64,000 nt of DNA, taken from the NCBI RefSeq assembly GCF_029760935.1, contig NZ_CP121684.1:1798001-1862000 (forward strand), written 5' to 3'. Below, piece after piece: positions 25,901-35,645 of the stretch. Both the position numbers and the translations under genes were made by a program. The stretch comes from Lysinibacter sp. HNR (GTDB lineage Bacteria; Actinomycetota; Actinomycetes; Actinomycetales; Microbacteriaceae). The notes under the pieces are model-generated. The model did no database searches, had not been told where the DNA came from, and worked only from the letters and a program-made list of their open reading frames with translations. Position 1 is the first letter of the stretch. Each line of letters opens with the position of its first letter.

Positions 25901-26438
25901 TGTCACGAAACTCGGCGGCTGCAGCCCGGGCCTGCTCATATTGACCCAGGCGAAGGCGGGTCTGCACCTCACCGCTGGGACAGCCCGTCGTGGCGATAAG
26001 GCCCTCGGAGTACTGATTGAGCAGCTCACGATCCATTCGGGGTTTAAAGTAGTATCCCTCAATGGAGGCACGGCTCGACAGCCGAAAAAGATTGTGCATT
26101 CCCGTCTGAGAGGCAGAGAGCAGGGTCATGTGGGTATAGGCACCTGCTCCCGAAACATCGTCTCCCCCGCCGCTTCCCCATTTAACCCGGGTGCGATCAC
26201 CGCGGTGGGTTCCCGGCGTGAGGTAGGCCTCCGTACCAATAATCGGCTTGATTCCCGCGTTTGTTGCGGTGTTCCAAAAATCAAACGCACCAAACATGTT
26301 GCCGTGGTCGGTAACGGCGATGGCGGGCATTCCCTGCCGAACGGCCTCTTCGATCAGCGGTTTAACCCGCGCAGCACCGTCGAGCATTGAGTACTCGCTG
26401 TGAACGTGCAAGTGAACAAAAGAATCAGTCTGTGACAC
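22926..26438 (-). CDS. dnaE: DNA polymerase III subunit alpha (DnaE)
   Basis: Replicative polymerase, 1170 residues. An N-terminal PHP domain opens FVHLHVHSEYSMLDG and keeps AVTDHGNMFGA, so the metal-site residues look intact; in mycobacterial DnaE1 this domain proofreads. The polymerase core contains GPGRGSGAGS and the catalytic PDFDVDFDERRR (about 409-418); then helix-hairpin-helix and an OB-fold (EIVTIAGLITSVQHRV). GTG 26438 is preferred because GGGAG is 5 nt upstream; the TTG at 26450 overlaps that SD. It is the last gene of the minus-strand ftsZ-to-dnaE series, 66 nt after the rluD-like gene. Confidence 0.96.
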   Translation of the reverse strand: MSQTDSFVHLHVHSEYSMLDGAARVKPLIEEAVRQGMPAIAVTDHGNMFGAFDFWNTATNAGIKPIIGTEAYLTPGTHRGDRTRVKWGSGGGDDVSGAGAYTHMTLLSASQTGMHNLFRLSSRASIEGYYFKPRMDRELLNQYSEGLIATTGCPSGEVQTRLRLGQYEQARAAAAEFRDIFGKENFFCEIMDHGIDIERRVMSDLIKLAKDLGLPLVATNDLHYTHAADAESHAALLCVQSGSRLDDPNRFKFDANEFYLKTPAEMRQVFRDYPEACDNTLLIAERCETAFDTRANYMPRFPCPPGENEESWFIKEVETGLHERYPGGIPDNVRKQADYEVEVILQMGFPGYFLVVADFINWSKKNGIRVGPGRGSGAGSMAAYAMKITDLDPLQHGLIFERFLNPDRVSMPDFDVDFDERRRGEVIKYVTEKYGDERVAQIVTYGTIKAKQAIKDSSRVLGFPYGMGEKLTKAMPPAVMGKDIPLEGIMDTAHPRYKEAADFRAILEVDSDAQTVFQTARGIENLKRQWGVHAAGVIMSSDPLIDIIPIMRREQDGQIVTQFDYPACETLGLIKMDFLGLRNLTILDDALDNIRANRNENIILEDLDLDDQATYELIARGDTLGVFQLDGGPMRGLLRLMKPDNFEDISAVLALYRPGPMGANSHTNYALRKNAAQEIIPIHPELEEPLSEVLGGTFGLIVYQEQVMSIAQKLAGFTLAQADLLRRAMGKKKKSELDKQFETFSQGMRDNGYSDAAVQTLWDILLPFSDYAFNKAHSAAYGVLSYWTAYLKANFPAEFMAALLTSVGDSKDKLGMYLNECRHMGIQVLAPDVNESLVHFSAVGTDIRFGLGAIRNVGAQVVENIREAREEKGRFTSFHDFLNKVPLTVLNKRTVESLIKAGAFDSISPVRRALVEIHEDAVDAASKAKREEANGNFGFDFDSLFDDPAQAEDQVPERPEWGKKDKLAFEREMLGLYVSDHPLAGLEIALAKHASTTVNDINNPDANLDGEIVTIAGLITSVQHRVAKSGNQYGMITVEDFTGEIQVLLMGKSYLEFGPMLQSDSIASVRGKVNARDDGMSMHAYGVSLPEVEQSEVGAPISITLQDKRATPKTMRELKELLERHSGQNEVRLRLLTSTSVRIFELPYPVSVNSSFFGDIKGLLGPRCLQ

Positions 26439-26504
26439 ACCATCTCCCAAAGTCGCCGGGCAGGCCTTAATTCTACCCCGCTCCGGTGACAGTAGTATCA
26501 GTCT

Positions 26505-27425
26505 TTAAAGATTCTGAAGAACCTCATAGGCGTGCTGCAGGTCAGCAGGGTATCCACTCTTGTAGGTGACCCACTCGTTTGTGCCGGGATGCGTGAAAGA
26601 TAGCTCCGTGGCGTGTAACCACTGCCGCTCAAGCCCCAGTTTCTGAGAGAGCGTGGGATCGGCCCCATACATGCTGTCACCGACACAGGGGTGGCGTTGA
26701 GCGGCCATGTGTACCCGAATCTGGTGGGTGCGCCCCGTTTCAAGATGAATCTCTAGAAGTGTTGCGTAGGGGAAAGCCTCGAGCGTCTCGTAGTGGGTAA
26801 CCGAGTGACGTCCCTCACTCGTCACCGCAAACTTCCATTCAGAGCCGGGATGTCTCCCGATAGGGGCGTCAATCGTCCCGGCAAACGGGTCGGGATGCCC
26901 CTGCACAATCGCGTGATATACCTTGTCAACCGTACGATCACGAAACGCTCGCTTTAGGAGGCTGTATGCTTTTTCGCTCTTAGCCACCACCATCAAACCG
27001 CTCGTACCCACATCGAGGCGCTGAACGATTCCCGCTCGTTCCTGCGCTCCCGATGTTGCTATGGTGTATCCCGCAGCCGCGAGTGCACCAAGCACGGTAG
27101 GACCTTCCCAGCCGACAGCGGGATGGGCCGCAATCCCCACTGGCTTATCAACCACCACCAGATCATCGTCGTCGTGAACGATTGTGAAATCCTCCACCTC
27201 GGTGGGAATCACACGCGGGCCCTCTTTGGGATTCCATGTCACGTCCAGGTAGGAACCGGGATGCAAACGATCCGATTTACTCGCCACCTTGCCGTCAACC
27301 AGCACGCCTCCCTCCGCAAGAACCGATACCGCAAAGCTTCGAGAGAAACCCAAAAGTTTAGCCAACGCAGTGTCAATGCGTTCTCCTCCCAGTCCTTCCG
27401 GGACAAAGAGACTCCTACTCTCCAC
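26505..27425 (-). CDS. RluD-like pseudouridine synthase
   Basis: RluA-family enzyme that isomerises uridines in 23S rRNA (or tRNA). An N-terminal S4 RNA-binding domain (about 12-75; [25 protein letters not shown]) is followed by the catalytic domain with the [14 protein letters not shown] motif, whose Asp is the nucleophile, and [13 protein letters not shown]. 306 residues fits. GTG 27425 lies within the last codons of lspA (11-nt overlap); TTG 27428 is an alternative. The lspA-rluD-dnaE order is conserved in actinobacteria. Exact modified position cannot be read from sequence. Confidence 0.92.
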   Translation of the reverse strand: MESRSLFVPEGLGGERIDTALAKLLGFSRSFAVSVLAEGGVLVDGKVASKSDRLHPGSYLDVTWNPKEGPRVIPTEVEDFTIVHDDDDLVVVDKPVGIAAHPAVGWEGPTVLGALAAAGYTIATSGAQERAGIVQRLDVGTSGLMVVAKSEKAYSLLKRAFRDRTVDKVYHAIVQGHPDPFAGTIDAPIGRHPGSEWKFAVTSEGRHSVTHYETLEAFPYATLLEIHLETGRTHQIRVHMAAQRHPCVGDSMYGADPTLSQKLGLERQWLHATELSFTHPGTNEWVTYKSGYPADLQHAYEVLQNL

Positions 27426-28056
27426 CAACCGCGGTACCTTTCGTAGGCACGTTTTTGCTCTGGTTCTTACGTGAAGATCGGGGCTCACGGGTTCCATCAA
27501 TCTTTATCCCACGGAAGGTAAGAATCACAAAGACGCCCATCGCGGAGACGATAGCGATATCTGCCACATTGTAAATCGCCGGGAGCATCCAGGGGGTCGA
27601 AATAAAATCGACAACGTGACCGCGCCCGAATCCCGGTTCGCGAAAAAGACGATCGTTGAGATTGCCCAGCACACCACCCAGGAGCAACCCTAAAAATATT
27701 GCCCACCCCAGGGAGCGAAGCTTCGCGGAATACCAGATGATAAAAACGACAACAGCGGCTGCGAGTATCGAGAAAATCCAGGTACTCCCACTCGCCAAAG
27801 AAAACGCGGCCCCGGGGTTTCGTACAAAGTAAAATTGCAAGAAATCGCCGATGACGGGGATTGCGACACCGTATTCAAGGTTGTCCACAACCCACACCTT
27901 TGTCAGCTGGTCAATCCCGTACACACCGATCGCCAAGCCGGCAAGCACAAGGAAAACACTCAACCGGCGGCTACCCGAAGCCGAGGGTTTATCCGGAGTT
28001 GTCCCCTCCTGCACTTCAGAAGGGGACAGGTCAGACGGGTCAGAGGAGTGACGCAC
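27415..28056 (-). CDS. lspA: Lipoprotein signal peptidase (signal peptidase II)
   Basis: Cleaves the signal peptide of diacylglyceryl-prolipoproteins, such as the two lipoproteins in this window. Four membrane helices; conserved [17 protein letters not shown], the first catalytic Asp in [12 protein letters not shown] and the second in YNVADIAI. 213 residues includes non-conserved N- and C-terminal tails (C-tail basic, rich in Lys/Arg/Ser). The GTG start lies 6 nt after the wag31 stop, with poor SD, so translation is probably coupled to wag31. Confidence 0.95.
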   Translation of the reverse strand: MRHSSDPSDLSPSEVQEGTTPDKPSASGSRRLSVFLVLAGLAIGVYGIDQLTKVWVVDNLEYGVAIPVIGDFLQFYFVRNPGAAFSLASGSTWIFSILAAAVVVFIIWYSAKLRSLGWAIFLGLLLGGVLGNLNDRLFREPGFGRGHVVDFISTPWMLPAIYNVADIAIVSAMGVFVILTFRGIKIDGTREPRSSRKNQSKNVPTKGTAVGGE

Positions 28057-28062
28057 CCGATT

Positions 28063-28731
28063 TTATTCGAGTCCGGAGGGGGCACCCTCGGGCTCCGGAG
28101 AGCCGTCGAGCCCACGCAGCTGACCCTGAATGTAGCTGCGAAGCGTGGAACGGTACTCACCCTCAAACTCACGCAGGTCTTTAATCTTGGTCTGCAATTG
28201 AGCACGCTCGGTGTTAAGACGTGCAAGCTCGTCTGCGCGCTGCTTCTGTGCGTCAGAGACAAGCTCGCGAGCGGTGCTCTCACCCTCACGGATAAGCGCG
28301 TCGCGCTTCTCTTCACCATCACGCACATGCTTATCGTGCAGTTCAAGAGCAAGCTGTAGCATTCCGCTGCTCTTGGAAGCCTCGTTGGTGGACTCCGCCT
28401 CAACTACGGTAACGGCAGGAGCAGGAACTACAACGGGCTCCTGAGCCGGAGGGGTAGTGATGACTGTTTCTTCGCTGTCCTCGTCCTGGGCAGGCTCAGA
28501 TGGTGCGGCAACAGCGGAGCGAGGCTCAGCAAACTGGCCTGCTTCGAAACCTTGAACACGATCACGAAGTTCCTCGTTCTCCTGTTTCAGGGCGGAAGCC
28601 TCGTCCTGGAGTCGTCGAAGTTCACGACCAACCTCATCGAGAAAGTCGTCAACCTGATCCAGGTCATATCCATCACGAAACTTTGTAATCGTAAACCGCT
28701 TGTTTACGATATCTTCAGGTGTCAAAGCCAT
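28063..28731 (-). CDS. wag31: DivIVA-family polar growth/septation protein Wag31
   Basis: Coiled-coil scaffold that gathers at cell poles and septum and directs wall synthesis in actinobacteria. The conserved N-terminus MALTPEDIVNKRFTITKFRD with GYDLDQVDDFLDEV is followed by a coiled coil, an Ala/Glu/Pro/Val linker of about 65 residues and a second charged coiled coil from about 120. 222 residues. Start 28731 matches the family N-terminus; an upstream in-frame start at 28761 would add ten basic residues. It lies between yggT and lspA. A Thr/Ser in the first segment is the usual kinase target in mycobacteria. Confidence 0.94.
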   Translation of the reverse strand: MALTPEDIVNKRFTITKFRDGYDLDQVDDFLDEVGRELRRLQDEASALKQENEELRDRVQGFEAGQFAEPRSAVAAPSEPAQDEDSEETVITTPPAQEPVVVPAPAVTVVEAESTNEASKSSGMLQLALELHDKHVRDGEEKRDALIREGESTARELVSDAQKQRADELARLNTERAQLQTKIKDLREFEGEYRSTLRSYIQGQLRGLDGSPEPEGAPSGLE

Positions 28732-28845
28732 TACTGGTCTCTTTCGCTTAAGTCTCGCCACACTCGCGGCGTCAAGACAACGCTACCAAACGCAAGGCGT
28801 AAATATGTAACACTACGCGCTCAAAAATCAATTAAAACACATGAT

Positions 28846-29160
28846 TCAGAGAAAAATCGCGATAATACCGGGGATAATCGCCAGTAATATCCAGCACACA
28901 ATCATCGTTATGAGCCAGCCAAAATCAAGTGCAACGGGCCCTAAACGCAGTGGAGGCAACAGTTTTCGAATAAATTTAATGGGCGGGTCAGTGAGCGTGA
29001 AGACTAACTCCACAAGAACCACCAGGAACCCTTTCGGATACCATCTCGGGTTGAGTACACGAACCCAGTCAAGGATGAGTCGTGCCCACAAAATAGCTAT
29101 ATAAATCCTAATGATTAGTTGCAGGCTAAACCCAATAATCAGTGCCAAATTGCTTACCAA
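28846..29160 (-). CDS. YggT family membrane protein
   Basis: 104-residue integral membrane protein with two hydrophobic blocks (about 5-35 and 77-104) and the family centre LVVLVELVFTLTDPPIKFIRKLLPP. YggT proteins are found next to sepF and divIVA in Gram-positives; function is not settled, though links to division and osmotic stress are reported. The start is uncertain: TTG 29160 has no SD, and no better codon precedes the first helix. Confidence 0.88.
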   Translation of the reverse strand: MVSNLALIIGFSLQLIIRIYIAILWARLILDWVRVLNPRWYPKGFLVVLVELVFTLTDPPIKFIRKLLPPLRLGPVALDFGWLITMIVCWILLAIIPGIIAIFL

Positions 29161-29177
29161 GGTAGTTAAAAGCCGTC

Positions 29178-29663
29178 CTAAGAGTTCACAAAGAAGGAGG
29201 CTTCAGCATCCCCGGAGTCGTTAACCGCATCCTGCTCACCGCTCAGAGCGATGTGGGAAGGAGAGAGCAAAAACACCTTGTTTGTGACGCGCTCGATTTT
29301 TCCGTAGAGCCCCTGTGAGAGTCCACTAGCAAAGTCAATCAGGCGCTTTGCCTCAGCATCATCCATTTGCGAGAGGTTGATAATGACGGGCACTCCGTCC
29401 CGAAAGTTCTCTGCAATAATTTGCGCATCCCGGTACTGTTTAGGGTGCACGGTAAGAATCTCGTTCAGGGTTGAGGGCGAGGGAGCGCGCGTTGCCGCGC
29501 GACGCAGGGGGGTAACAGGGGCGCGGACGCCTTCTGCCGCAGGTGTGGCCGCAGCTGTCTGAGGCTGCTGCTTAGCCTGGGTCCCCTGCATGGTTTCTTC
29601 GTTCTCAAGCTCTTCATCAGCGAGCCCGAGGTAAACCATGGTTTTTTTCAGCGGGTTGCTCAT
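29178..29663 (-). CDS. sepF: Cell division protein SepF
   Basis: Membrane-binding partner of FtsZ and its likely tether here, since ftsA is absent. An N-terminal segment [14 protein letters not shown] (amphipathic anchor) is followed by an acidic and Ala/Pro-rich linker to about 80, then the SepF domain ([40 protein letters not shown]). 161 residues. ATG 29663 has GGAGG 7 nt upstream. It sits between yggS and yggT, as in other actinobacteria. Confidence 0.95.
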   Translation of the reverse strand: MSNPLKKTMVYLGLADEELENEETMQGTQAKQQPQTAAATPAAEGVRAPVTPLRRAATRAPSPSTLNEILTVHPKQYRDAQIIAENFRDGVPVIINLSQMDDAEAKRLIDFASGLSQGLYGKIERVTNKVFLLSPSHIALSGEQDAVNDSGDAEASFFVNS

Positions 29664-29697
29664 TGTACTACCTCCATAGCAATTGTCTACTTTGAGA

Positions 29698-30381
29698 CTA
29701 GACTGTTTCCGGTCGTTTTCCCGTGATTGCTGTGCCAATTCGGAGGTGTGTCGCACCCTCCGCGATAGCTTCCACGTAGTCGTGTGTCATACCCGCAGAG
29801 ATTGCGGTTGCTCTCGGGGCGAGTTGTTGAACAGCATCGGAATACCCCCGCAATCGCGCAAAGGCTCGACGCGGCTCCTCTTCAAGTGGCGCCACAGCCA
29901 TCACACCCCTCAGATCATAAGCTGGGTTCGCAAGAACACGCTCCACCAAAGGTAAGAGTTGATCTGGCGCAACCCCACCGCGGTCCTCCTCTTCTGTGAG
30001 GTTCACCTGCACAAAGCAAGCAAGGGGATGATCCTGCTCACCAAGAGCATCCACCAGTCGAACCCGATCAAGTGAGTGCACAACATCCGCATATTCGGCA
30101 ATCTGACGAAATTTTTTACCCTGGATTTGTCCAATAAAATGCAGGGTAAGGTCCAGGTCGGTAAGCTTAGACGCCTTTTCCCGAGCCTCCTGATGACGGT
30201 TTTCGCCAAAGTCACGTACACCTAGTCGATAGAGCTCGCGAATCAGGCTTTCCGGATGAAACTTAGTGACCACAACTGTCGTGATCTCTGATACCGGCCG
30301 GCCAGCCTCCGCGGCAGCATCTGCTACGCCTCTCCGCACGCTCTCCAGACGTTCGCTCAGTATGGGATCAAAACCAGACAC
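29698..30381 (-). CDS. YggS-family PLP-binding protein (PLP homeostasis)
   Basis: Single-domain TIM-barrel protein that binds pyridoxal phosphate without known catalysis; it buffers the cofactor. The PLP Lys is in TVVVTKFHP (about 40), followed by [20 protein letters not shown] and the phosphate-binding [27 protein letters not shown]. 227 residues is typical. The GTG at 30381 is 3 nt after the ftsZ stop, with AGG upstream, so it is probably translated after ftsZ. The ftsZ-yggS-sepF order is widely conserved. Confidence 0.94.
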   Translation of the reverse strand: MSGFDPILSERLESVRRGVADAAAEAGRPVSEITTVVVTKFHPESLIRELYRLGVRDFGENRHQEAREKASKLTDLDLTLHFIGQIQGKKFRQIAEYADVVHSLDRVRLVDALGEQDHPLACFVQVNLTEEEDRGGVAPDQLLPLVERVLANPAYDLRGVMAVAPLEEEPRRAFARLRGYSDAVQQLAPRATAISAGMTHDYVEAIAEGATHLRIGTAITGKRPETV

Positions 30382-30384
30382 GAT

Positions 30385-31533
30385 CTACCTGAGGAACTCG
30401 GGAACATCAAGATCATCGTCATCCGCAAACGATTCGTCCGCAAGGACGGCCTCAACAGGAGGAGACACTATAGCCTCACCAAACTCCGTGGCGTTTGAGG
30501 CCTCATCGCCCAAAACTTTTTCTTCCGCAGGAGGGGTGAATGTTTGGCGCTTACTCGCTTCTATGTGCATATTCTTTGAGGCAGGCTCGTGGGAGTCAAA
30601 TCCCGCGGCAATGACCGTGACTCGCACCTCATCCCCCAGCGCATCGTTGATGACGGTCCCAAAAATAATGTTTGCCTCGGGGTGAACAACGTCTTGAACC
30701 AGCGAGGACGCATCGTTGATTTCATGAAGGCTCAGGTTAGAGCCACCCTGAATACTCAGCAGTACGCCGTGCGCACCCTCGATACTTGCCTCAAGAAGAG
30801 GCGAGGCAACAGCCAACTCGGCGGCTTTAATAGCGCGATCCGCGCCTCGCGCCGAGCCGATACCCATGAGGGCAGAACCGGCTCCCTCCATGACGGACTT
30901 CACGTCGGCAAAATCAAGGTTGATAAGCCCAGGGGTCGTAATAAGGTCGGTAATTCCCTGAACGCCAGCAAGGAGAACCTGGTCGGCGAGCGAGAATGCC
31001 TCAAGCATGCTAATCCCGGGATCACTGATCTCCAATAGGCGATCGTTAGGAACAACAATCAGGGTATCAACCTCTTCACGAAGGGTATGAATCCCAGAGT
31101 CAGCCTGGGCCGCTCGACGCTTGCCCTCAAAATTAAACGGACGCGTCACAACACCAATCGTGAGCGCTCCCACAGATTTTGCAATACGTGCCACAATCGG
31201 GGCCGCACCGGTGCCGGTACCACCGCCCTCACCCGCGGTGACAAAAACCATGTCGGCTCCCGCAAGAGCCTCCTCAATCTCTTCCGCATGGTCCTCGGCC
31301 GCACGACGACCCACCTCAGGATCCGCTCCAGCGCCGAGCCCACGAGTAAGAACACGCCCGATATCAAGTTTTACGTCAGCATCGCTCAACAGAAGCGCCT
31401 GCGCATCCGTGTTAACCGCGATAAATTCCACACCCCGGAGACCGAGTTCGATCATACGATTGACCGCGTTGACACCACCACCGCCAACACCGACAACTTT
31501 GATGACCGCGAGGTAATTTTGATTATTTGACAC
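30385..31533 (-). CDS. ftsZ: Cell division protein FtsZ
   Basis: Tubulin-like GTPase of the division ring. It opens [23 protein letters not shown], has the tubulin signature [10 protein letters not shown] near 103-112, the T7 loop [10 protein letters not shown], a Glu/Ser/Pro-rich linker from about 318, and ends in the conserved C-terminal peptide [11 protein letters not shown] that binds SepF/FtsW. 382 residues. The start is GTG 31533 with a strong GGAGG 6 nt upstream. The 268-nt gap before it suggests its own promoter, the usual site of control by FtsR (a homologue is encoded at 59885-60601). Confidence 0.98.
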   Translation of the reverse strand: MSNNQNYLAVIKVVGVGGGGVNAVNRMIELGLRGVEFIAVNTDAQALLLSDADVKLDIGRVLTRGLGAGADPEVGRRAAEDHAEEIEEALAGADMVFVTAGEGGGTGTGAAPIVARIAKSVGALTIGVVTRPFNFEGKRRAAQADSGIHTLREEVDTLIVVPNDRLLEISDPGISMLEAFSLADQVLLAGVQGITDLITTPGLINLDFADVKSVMEGAGSALMGIGSARGADRAIKAAELAVASPLLEASIEGAHGVLLSIQGGSNLSLHEINDASSLVQDVVHPEANIIFGTVINDALGDEVRVTVIAAGFDSHEPASKNMHIEASKRQTFTPPAEEKVLGDEASNATEFGEAIVSPPVEAVLADESFADDDDLDVPEFLR

Positions 31534-31801
31534 GTCGGACCTCCGCTAAACCTTAAACCTCAACTAGAGAATTAAAGTTATTCTCAGTATACAATTCCTG
31601 GACACAAGGCTATGGGCTGAGCCACTCCCGGTACCGCTGGGCTTCCCGCGTGTCGAAAATTACCTCTAAATATCCCCCACAAGTATCTCTCCGGAACAAT
31701 CAAAAATCTCATACGCTCGACCGGCACGGAGATAACCACAAAACCAGCCTGTCAAGTAGCAGAAAATTTAAACTGGGCGGTTGCACCAACGGTCGGGATC
31801 T
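31534..31801 (-). promoter_or_regulatory. ftsZ leader/promoter region
   Basis: 268 nt between ftsQ and ftsZ, the largest gap inside the division cluster. It ends in the strong ftsZ SD and contains AT-rich stretches (e.g. around 31560-31600), consistent with an ftsZ promoter. I could not assign a specific -35/-10 pair or an FtsR site with confidence. Confidence 0.4.
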
Positions 31802-32944
31802 CTAGGAAAAAACTATATTCTCTGGTGAAGCCACGTTAATACTGGTCACGTTCCGATCAGCTAAGCCCGCAAGCGCGCCCCTCAAAACCGCACCCTTACG
31901 AGGGGACTCTTTAGAACTCCCCCACACAACGGTAATCCCGGAATCTCGTAGCTGAAACGAAACCTCATTTTCGGTACCTGCGGTAACGGTATCAATGAGC
32001 GCCATCACATCGGGCGGCAAAGTGCGAACCGCCTCGGTGGTGGCTTGGAAAACTCTCGAATCGGCATCAACTGGGACATTCACCACCAGGGGAAATCCCG
32101 CGGGACGCTCAGCCGCTGTTTCAACCGTCACTCCAGCGGAGTCAATCAGAGAAAAGCCCGTTTCGGTGTGAACCGACATGACCGGATTACGCTCAATAAT
32201 TCGAACCACCATCGTGTGTGGCGGCCTCAACTCCAGCGAGTAACTCTGAATTATTGAGAATTGCTCAAGATCTGACTGCACCCTCCCCCGGTCGATCAGG
32301 GAGAGCGGAACCCCCTGATGTCCGTCTAGGGCCTCCACAACAGCCGCCGCATCCAGCCGCTCAGCACCCACCACCTCAATGGTGCGGAGCCCCATGAGGG
32401 GGCTGAAGACCCCCACCAGGACAAAAAGAACCAGAGCGGCTAAAGCCCCTGCAACAACCGTGAGGGTACGCCGTCTCCGACGAGACTCTACCGTAAAACG
32501 TTTCACCTCACGGCGCTCAGCCCGACGACGCTCCGCAACCGCCCTGCGAACGGCCTGCGCGGTCGATTGTGCGATACCGCGGGGAGACCACGGGTCACGC
32601 TTCCGAGAAGAATCTACGCGCTTTGCGGAAGACTTCTTCGCCGCATTGGGAAGAATCCCCGAGGCCTCCCCGCTTTCTACGGTTTTCTGCCGTTGTCGCG
32701 TGCGCACCTCGCCCAGGTCAATAGTGGGAGAAGTAAAATCCCAGTCCTGTTCCAGCGCTGGCGACCCATTCGCAGCTGGATACTTATCATTGACCGTCTT
32801 CGATGCAGATCTTTGAGGAGCCTGCGTCTTTCGGGTAATTCTTATTCGAGGAGAAACCGACTCTTTATCGGGCTGAACCTGTGTCTCGGACTGCTGCGAT
32901 GGCGGGTTACCCTCCCCCGAGCTAAAACCGCTGGGGCGTTTCAT
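31802..32944 (-). CDS. ftsQ: Cell division protein FtsQ
   Basis: Bitopic divisome protein of the FtsQ/B/L complex. 380 residues: a long cytoplasmic N-terminal region (about 1-165, basic and low-complexity), one membrane helix (RTLTVVAGALAALVLFVLVGVF), then POTRA (MGLRTIEVVGAERLDAAAVVEAL) and beta domains. ATG 32944 gives a normal topology; the frame is open upstream but that part overlaps murC. It overlaps nothing and starts 13 nt after the murC stop; SD is weak. Position between murC and ftsZ is standard. Confidence 0.92.
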   Translation of the reverse strand: MKRPSGFSSGEGNPPSQQSETQVQPDKESVSPRIRITRKTQAPQRSASKTVNDKYPAANGSPALEQDWDFTSPTIDLGEVRTRQRQKTVESGEASGILPNAAKKSSAKRVDSSRKRDPWSPRGIAQSTAQAVRRAVAERRRAERREVKRFTVESRRRRRTLTVVAGALAALVLFVLVGVFSPLMGLRTIEVVGAERLDAAAVVEALDGHQGVPLSLIDRGRVQSDLEQFSIIQSYSLELRPPHTMVVRIIERNPVMSVHTETGFSLIDSAGVTVETAAERPAGFPLVVNVPVDADSRVFQATTEAVRTLPPDVMALIDTVTAGTENEVSFQLRDSGITVVWGSSKESPRKGAVLRGALAGLADRNVTSINVASPENIVFS

Positions 32945-32957
32945 CCAAACACCCGAA

Positions 32958-34358
32958 TCACGGCCGGCGTCCCTCAAGAGACTCACGAAGCTGGGGAATA
33001 ATGCGGTAGACGTCCCCACACCCCATGGTGATGACGTAGTCGCCAGGCTGTGAAATTTGGGCCACGTAATCGGCGGCAGCCTGCCACTCGTCAATATAGG
33101 CAACCTTTGTAGGATCCTTAAATTTTTCCGAGACCAATTCTCCCGTCACGCCGGGCTCCGGATCCTCGCGGGCACCGCAGACCGCAAGAACCACCGTGTG
33201 ATCAGCATGAGATTCAAGCACCTCGGCAAACTCGCGAGAGAAAAGCCGTGTACGGCTATAGAGGTGCGGTTGATGAACCGCAATGACCCGCCCACCACCG
33301 ACCACCGTACGGGCAGAGGTGAGAAGGGCTTCCACCTCGGTTGGGTGGTGAGCGTAATCATCGTATACTCGCACCCCACCGATCTCTGCGTGCAGCTCAA
33401 AGCGACGCTTAGTCCCACCAAACTCGGCTACCGCAGCAAGAGAGGCCTGTGGGTCGTTACCCAATCCGATCAGAACAGCAGCCGCACCGGCAGCGTTAAT
33501 CGCGTTGTGATGACCCGGAACGCTCAGCTGTGCAGAGAAATCTTCGCCCCTGTAACGAATGCTAAAGGAAACCGGTCCCTGGGTAACGATCGAGTGCACA
33601 CGAACATCAGCGGATTCCGATTCTCCAAAGGTGAGAACCTTCTGCTGATCATCCAGCTGTCCCAAAACCTCTTGAGCACCGGCATCATCGGCAGAAATGA
33701 CCACGAGTTCGGAAGCATTACGCACAAAGGTAACAAAAGCCTCCATAAACTTTTCACGCGAACCGTAGTAGTCCAGGTGCTCCGGATCCACATTGGTGAT
33801 CAGAGCTATCGCGGTGTTGTAAATCAGGAAAGAACCGTCGGACTCATCAGCCTCAACCACGAAAAGGGGATCTTGTCCGTCTGCCGAACTCACTCCGAGG
33901 GCCTCAATAACCCCACCGTTCACAAAGCTCGGATCCTGGTCCAATCCCAGTAGGCCGGTAGCAATCATTCCGGTCGAGGTTGTCTTGCCGTGTGCCCCGG
34001 CAACAGCGACTAGGCGCTGATCACCGATCAGCCAGGACAGCGCCTGGGAGCGATGAAGCACCGGAAGACCTTTTTTCTGGGCGCGCACGTACTCCGGATT
34101 GTCCGGCCACAGAGCGCCCGTCACCACCACGGTGTCTGCGTTCCCCAGGTTCCGGGCGTCGTGTCCAATATCGACGCGCACACCCCGCTCACGCAGCGCG
34201 ATGGTATTAGCGTTTTCGGTTGCGTCTGAACCCGTCACGACATACCCGGCGTTGACAAAGAGGTGTGCGATCCCGCTCATCCCAGATCCCCCCACGCCGA
34301 TAAAATGCACTATACCCACCTGTACGGGTAGCTCAAGGCTGAGGTCGGGGTAGATCAT
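32958..34358 (-). CDS. murC: UDP-N-acetylmuramate--L-alanine ligase MurC
   Basis: First ligase of the peptidoglycan stem peptide. 466 residues: N-terminal Rossmann motif [14 protein letters not shown], the P-loop [10 protein letters not shown], the Mur signature with [10 protein letters not shown] and [12 protein letters not shown], and the C-terminal [30 protein letters not shown] 6 nt upstream supports ATG 34358 rather than the longer frame from 34490. It lies 197 nt after murG. Confidence 0.97.
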   Translation of the reverse strand: MIYPDLSLELPVQVGIVHFIGVGGSGMSGIAHLFVNAGYVVTGSDATENANTIALRERGVRVDIGHDARNLGNADTVVVTGALWPDNPEYVRAQKKGLPVLHRSQALSWLIGDQRLVAVAGAHGKTTSTGMIATGLLGLDQDPSFVNGGVIEALGVSSADGQDPLFVVEADESDGSFLIYNTAIALITNVDPEHLDYYGSREKFMEAFVTFVRNASELVVISADDAGAQEVLGQLDDQQKVLTFGESESADVRVHSIVTQGPVSFSIRYRGEDFSAQLSVPGHHNAINAAGAAAVLIGLGNDPQASLAAVAEFGGTKRRFELHAEIGGVRVYDDYAHHPTEVEALLTSARTVVGGGRVIAVHQPHLYSRTRLFSREFAEVLESHADHTVVLAVCGAREDPEPGVTGELVSEKFKDPTKVAYIDEWQAAADYVAQISQPGDYVITMGCGDVYRIIPQLRESLEGRRP

Positions 34359-34555
34359 GTGTGGCCTTTCTAACGGGCACCTAAGTGCGCACTCAAGCGT
34401 AACGTTTAAGCCTGAAAAGTTGTTGTTACCCCACCGAGTCAACAAAAATCGGTGATGATCAGGCAGGGGTGAAGCGTGAGAAAAGCGCAAACTTAGAGAT
34501 CACGGTGCGATCCCCCCGCACCACCGAAGTGTTCCGCACCACTCACACGACACGG

Positions 34556-35632
34556 CTAGGAAAGGCCAATTGCCTCGTGTATCAGGGCCAGTGTCCGCTG
34601 AGTTCCATCAAGAACCCCGTGCTGAGCTGCGCGTTCAGCCATGCTATTAAGCTTACTCACATCACCGAGGAGGGGAACCAGATTGTTCTCAACCCACTCG
34701 GGTGTGAAATTGGCGTCGTCCACCAGCATGGCCCCACCAACCGCAACAAGACCCGCCACGTTATATCGTTGTTCACCGTTTCCCACCGGGTAGGGAACGT
34801 ATACGGTGGGAATCCCGAGCCCGGTCAGCTCGCTCACGGTGGCGGATCCTGCGCGCGAGACAGCAGCGTCCGCCACCGACAGGGCTAGGTCCATTCGATC
34901 GGAATAGGCAATGATTGAGTAGTGATCAATTCCAGGATCCGCAATCTCAGTCCGCTCTCCCCAGACATGCAGGATCTGAAAGCCATGATCCACAATTTTT
35001 TGAGCGGCTCCCGCAATCCCATTATTTATCTGCCGCGCCCCCTGGGAGCCCCCGGTCACCAAGAGGGTTTTTCTGCTGGGGTCAAGGCCGAAGTGGGCGT
35101 GGGCTTCGGACCCCGCCGTTTCTGTCCGAAGCGCAGCAATTTCTTTACGCAGGGGCATCCCCACAAAACGCGAGTGAGGAAGGGGAGTTCCCTCAAAGGC
35201 TACGCCAACAAACTTAGTGCGGCGAGCACCAACGACGTTTGCCAGTCCAGGCTTTGCGTTGGCCTCGTGAATAACAAACGGTGTTGAGGTCTTCTGCGCC
35301 GCACGGTACACCGGCGCGGACACATACCCTCCAAAACCCACAACCACATCTACAGAATGACGGTTGATGATCCCCGCGACCTGCCTTACCGCACTCAAAT
35401 ATTTGGGCACAAAGGTGAGAGCTGCCCTGTTTGGTCTGCGGGGAAAGGGCACCCTGGGAATGGTGAGCAAGTCGTATCCGCGAGCGGGAACCAGCCGGGA
35501 TTCAAGACCCTCTGTGGTTCCCAAAATCACTATCTGAGCACGGGGCTCGGTTTCCCGAATTTCGTCCGCGACGGCTAGGAGAGGGTTCACGTGGCCAGCG
35601 GTCCCGCCGCCTGCGAGCAGGTATGTGGTCAT
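34556..35632 (-). CDS. murG: Lipid II synthase MurG (N-acetylglucosaminyltransferase)
   Basis: Adds GlcNAc to lipid I at the inner face of the membrane. 358 residues of the GT-B fold: the N-terminal glycine loop LLAGGGTAGHVNP, VVGFGGYVSAPVYRAA with HEANAKPGLAN, and the C-terminal TGGSQGARQINN and SRAGSATVSELTGLGIPTVYVPYP, the UDP-GlcNAc site. ATG 35632 has AAGGA 4 nt upstream; a longer frame to 35704 lies within ftsW. The gene is 13 nt after the ftsW stop. Confidence 0.97.
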   Translation of the reverse strand: MTTYLLAGGGTAGHVNPLLAVADEIRETEPRAQIVILGTTEGLESRLVPARGYDLLTIPRVPFPRRPNRAALTFVPKYLSAVRQVAGIINRHSVDVVVGFGGYVSAPVYRAAQKTSTPFVIHEANAKPGLANVVGARRTKFVGVAFEGTPLPHSRFVGMPLRKEIAALRTETAGSEAHAHFGLDPSRKTLLVTGGSQGARQINNGIAGAAQKIVDHGFQILHVWGERTEIADPGIDHYSIIAYSDRMDLALSVADAAVSRAGSATVSELTGLGIPTVYVPYPVGNGEQRYNVAGLVAVGGAMLVDDANFTPEWVENNLVPLLGDVSKLNSMAERAAQHGVLDGTQRTLALIHEAIGLS

Positions 35633-35645
35633 AATGTCCTTTATT

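Noticed and set aside
33057-33953. Long plus-strand open frame (298 codons)
   Set aside because: Antisense to the well-conserved murC; a shadow frame.
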